Shown one piece after another: positions 61,059 to 64,000 of a stretch of 64,000 nt of DNA. The notes under the pieces are model-generated. The model saw only the letters and a program-made list of their open reading frames with translations, did not search any database and was not told the origin of the DNA. How positions within the stretch are numbered: position 1 is the stretch's first letter; every line of letters begins with the position of its first letter. Source of the stretch: Gymnorhina tibicen (lineage: Eukaryota; Chordata; Aves; Passeriformes; Artamidae); assembly GCA_013399875.1 (NCBI GenBank), contig VXAZ01009311.1:345943-409942 (forward strand), in the 5' to 3' direction. Position numbers and translations under genes: made by a program.

Positions 61059-64000
61059 AGCCAGATCTTTCCAGTGGGAGCAGCTAGACTTGGAGTTCTG
61101 AAAATTCAACCTCTGAGATAACAGCCAAACATTTCTAAAACCAGGACAACAATTTGACGCTTTTATGCAGCTATTATGAGCCATAAATAAACCCCAAAAC
61201 TCCAACGTTAGTGACTTGTCAACATTAAGAATTTTTTTAAGTCCTGCAAGAAAATAAGTATCCATGAAAGGCAGAGGTTGAGGCTAAGATGGAGCGCAGC
61301 TTTTGAACAAGCAGCAGGGACTCCTCTGCTTTGGGGAGAGGAAAATGGATAACCTGAAAGAAGCTCCAGTGGAAAGTCACATTGTTCTAAGCATGACTTC
61401 CTAAAATAAAAAGCAAAATTCACAAATAAAATCAGATATATGTATGATCTAGCTTAGACCATCATTGGAAATACTGTGTAAGAGGCATTTTTTTGTGTAG
61501 CTCAGTTAGTTTCTCACTTGTTTGAAAACAAGATGCCTGTTTCCTTTTCTCAAAAAAACCCCTCCCTTTGTTTCAGCACCTTCTGCCTAAGCACTTCAGC
61601 ATATCGCATTATACACACTGTGAAATTTGGGGGTGTAAATCTTCTCTCTGTGTAGAGTCCTTGTCTTTTGTTTATAAAAAATAGAGTGTAAGGGGACATA
61701 AAATGTAAGTGAATCAAGCCCTCAGCTAGCATTTAATTGATAAGAACTAAAGCTAATATTAGATAACAAATAAATGGTCTGTTGCACAGGCATTTAATTA
61801 AACACCAAATTAATGCAGTAATGACCTACTGGAACTAACAGCCAGAAATGCTTTACTGCAGGCAAGCATCTGGAATGTTTCACCTTTTTTTTTCCTCCCT
61901 CTTCCCTCCTGTACAAATACATTGAAAAGACACACATTCATTTTTAATACTCAGTCTGGAGGGCTTCTGCTTTGTCCTTTACCCTGTCTGAAACCCTAAC
62001 ATCACTGGACACCAGACAACCTTTCCCAGTGCCTCTTTCCTGATAGGCATAGAAAACAAATGGTGAGTTGGTGTTTCTTCCTCTTCCCTCTCCACACCAG
62101 CCTTCTGTGTCATTATCTAGTTGAAACTTATCCCTGTACACCTTGGGTGATTACACACTGCCCAAAAGATTAATTGCAGACAGTATTTCGGATCATGGTC
62201 TCAGGTATGAAGCCTACCATGCCATGGAGAAGGCACAGGAATCAATATATTTCTTTATCTGTACAAGTCCATGTCTGTAAAAGTGCTTTCAATCATACTC
62301 TAGAATATCTGAGAGGTTCAGGAGATTAACTCTGCTCAGACACACTCAAAAAGGTTTTAGTCCAAGCCAAAATATGCGAGAGTCTTTAAGAGGACCTCAG
62401 TCATGGCTTGTTGTCCTCTGCCATGCTGATGAGGTTGCACTACAAAGTAAACTCGTGGAGCTGTTAGCTAGTGTGTGCATATATATACATAAAAATGCAG
62501 ATCTATATGAGTTTCTGACCCTGCTGGCTCTGAGTCAGGTCCACAGTCTCCCTGGCTGTCTCTGCAGTCACTGGAGAGAGATACCCACCTCCCTTCAGTG
62601 GCTGGTGGAAACACTGGGTGAGCTCCACCTCTCCTGGCAGTGCTTTGCTCTCCCCATGGGACTGGCAAGGGTCCTGTGTCCCTGTCTCAGCTAATTACCA
62701 GTGTTTATAATAGTTGTGTCAGGGCCTATGTGTCTTTCCATAAAAGCCTATCAGTTTTATGATTATTAAAGGAGACTTGTGCTCTAGAGATCCAACTTCT
62801 AGGCCAGCCTCGTCCCAGTTTCAAGCCTTTCTAGTTTCTGCTCTTAACAAAATGGAGATCCCCACATGGAACAAGCACGTTCCTCTGTTCCGTTGCAACA
62901 TCATTTGAGCTCAAACAGGCATGTAAGGGTGTGAGGTAAGAACTGAGGCAAACACAGCTTCAGCTGTTATCTCACCAATTATGGTCTAAATGACAGAGGA
63001 AGTGAGGGGACAAGTATTTGTTTTCCCACCCTTCCTATAGGACTTGATGCTGGTTAGAGGCATAGATTATTCTAAGGTCTTGAAGCAAAACTCAATGCCT
63101 CACAGCAGCACAAAGGATGTGAACCATATCTACCCAAGCACATTACTCAATAGAGTGCATTTTCCTATCAGAAAGGATTTTCTACCTCCAGGTTTTGCTT
63201 CTTTATTTATCCACGGGCTTCGCAGGCTGGGATAGAAACAAAATCAATCTTACATTCAACATCTCTGGTGTGCTCATCTTCAGATTTTTAATTCATCAGG
63301 CTAAACTGAAAAAAATGTTCGTATAATACTTATTGCAATGAGCTCCCACCTCTGAAAAAAAAGCAGTTTTGGAGCAGGACTTTAGCGATCTGTTCTACGA
63401 ATCTACATTATACCAAGTGACAAAGATCTGTTGTGCTATCAATCGAATATTAGTCAAAACAGCCAATGAAGTCTAGAATACTATTAATATCATCTCAAAA
63501 ATACACACCTGTATTTGTAGAACAGGATAATGTCCTAGACTCCATTCTCTATACTGATTATTTCTTCACTGCCCGTGGCTTAGATTGGAAACCTGAAATC
63601 AAGTGAATTTATCACAAACTTGGTACTAGCATAATATTTATCATGGTAATAACAATAATCATAGTAATATGAATAATCACAACAACTGCAAAGAAATTGA
63701 AGAGATTTGTAATGGTCCTGATGATTCAGTAGGTGCCTGAATGCTGAATGCATCTTCCAGCTTGTGTCTGGACGTTAAGCGTCACCAAAGTCATTGTTTT
63801 TTTGGATGAGGGATAAATCTGAGACCTTTCCTTGCCATTACAGACTCTTATCATTTTATAAGAAATAAGGGTTGACCTCGAGGTCTTCGCCACAAGACAA
63901 AGGGGAACTATAATCTAGTTACTTAAATTTCTCTTCAGCTTCCAGTATAGACCTTCTTTTCATATCCTCCACAGTTAGGAACTAGCACCATCCATCGAAA
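61059..64000. other. Unique DNA with a possible conserved block, no gene recognised
   Basis: 61720-61880 is rich in ATTAAT/TAAT cores with even composition (see findings). 62.37-62.70 kb is a less AT-rich island with a 106-codon + strand frame of no recognisable domain. No repeat family recognised up to the window end. Confidence 0.5.

Noticed and set aside
60734..61121. Two overlapping + strand open frames (108 and 69 codons)
   Set aside because: Both are antisense translations of the CR1 copy at 60789-61058.
1..64000. CRISPR arrays, operons, phage or bacterial features
   Set aside because: No regularly spaced repeats, ribosome-binding sites or dense coding. CR1 and LTR content shows vertebrate nuclear DNA.

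Overview
This window looks like non-coding vertebrate nuclear DNA, most probably from a bird. The main evidence is nine truncated CR1 LINE copies. In every copy I could read to its 3' end, the family's tail is visible: variants of 'attctatgattctatg' on the + strand, or 'catagaatcacagaat' on the - strand. The background is AT-rich, CpG-poor and full of short A/T tracts, as in avian intergenic or long-intron DNA. I could not identify species, chromosome or neighbouring genes.

I find no protein-coding exon, tRNA, rRNA or other RNA gene I can defend. All open frames are short (at most 165 codons). They lie antisense to CR1, across simple repeats, or in unique DNA with no domain, signal or exon structure that I recognise. 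The content is therefore an annotation of mobile-element remains, simple repeats and possible regulatory DNA.

Layout. 1-9.5 kb: unique DNA with an A/C-rich tract, two CR1 fragments and a cluster of very old, degenerate MIR/L3-like repeats around 5.2-6.0 kb and 9.2 kb. 9.5-21 kb: mostly unique AT-rich DNA with short CR1 pieces and a 34-bp near-palindrome at 13.7 kb. 20.9-21.6 kb: the longest CR1 copy, about 700 bp. 22-37 kb: unique DNA with hairpins, a 91-nt pure pyrimidine run, a purine run and an A/C-rich tract. 37.6-38.1 kb: a sharply bounded, CpG-rich solo LTR of an endogenous retrovirus with TG...CA ends and a perfect 6-bp target-site duplication. 39-59.8 kb: unique DNA, simple repeats, two CR1 pieces and a doubtful LTR remnant at 44.8 kb. 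59.85-60.66 kb: a second probable solo LTR with a 5-bp duplication, a TATA-like box, a polyadenylation signal and a predicted G-quadruplex. 60.8-61.1 kb: another CR1. 61.1-64 kb: unique DNA.

No gene system or pathway can be described here. The most informative observations are the two solo LTRs with their promoter signals, several perfect hairpins, the strand-asymmetric A/C tracts, and three AT-rich blocks that resemble conserved enhancers but need alignment to test. I found no exciting undescribed biological system and do not claim one.
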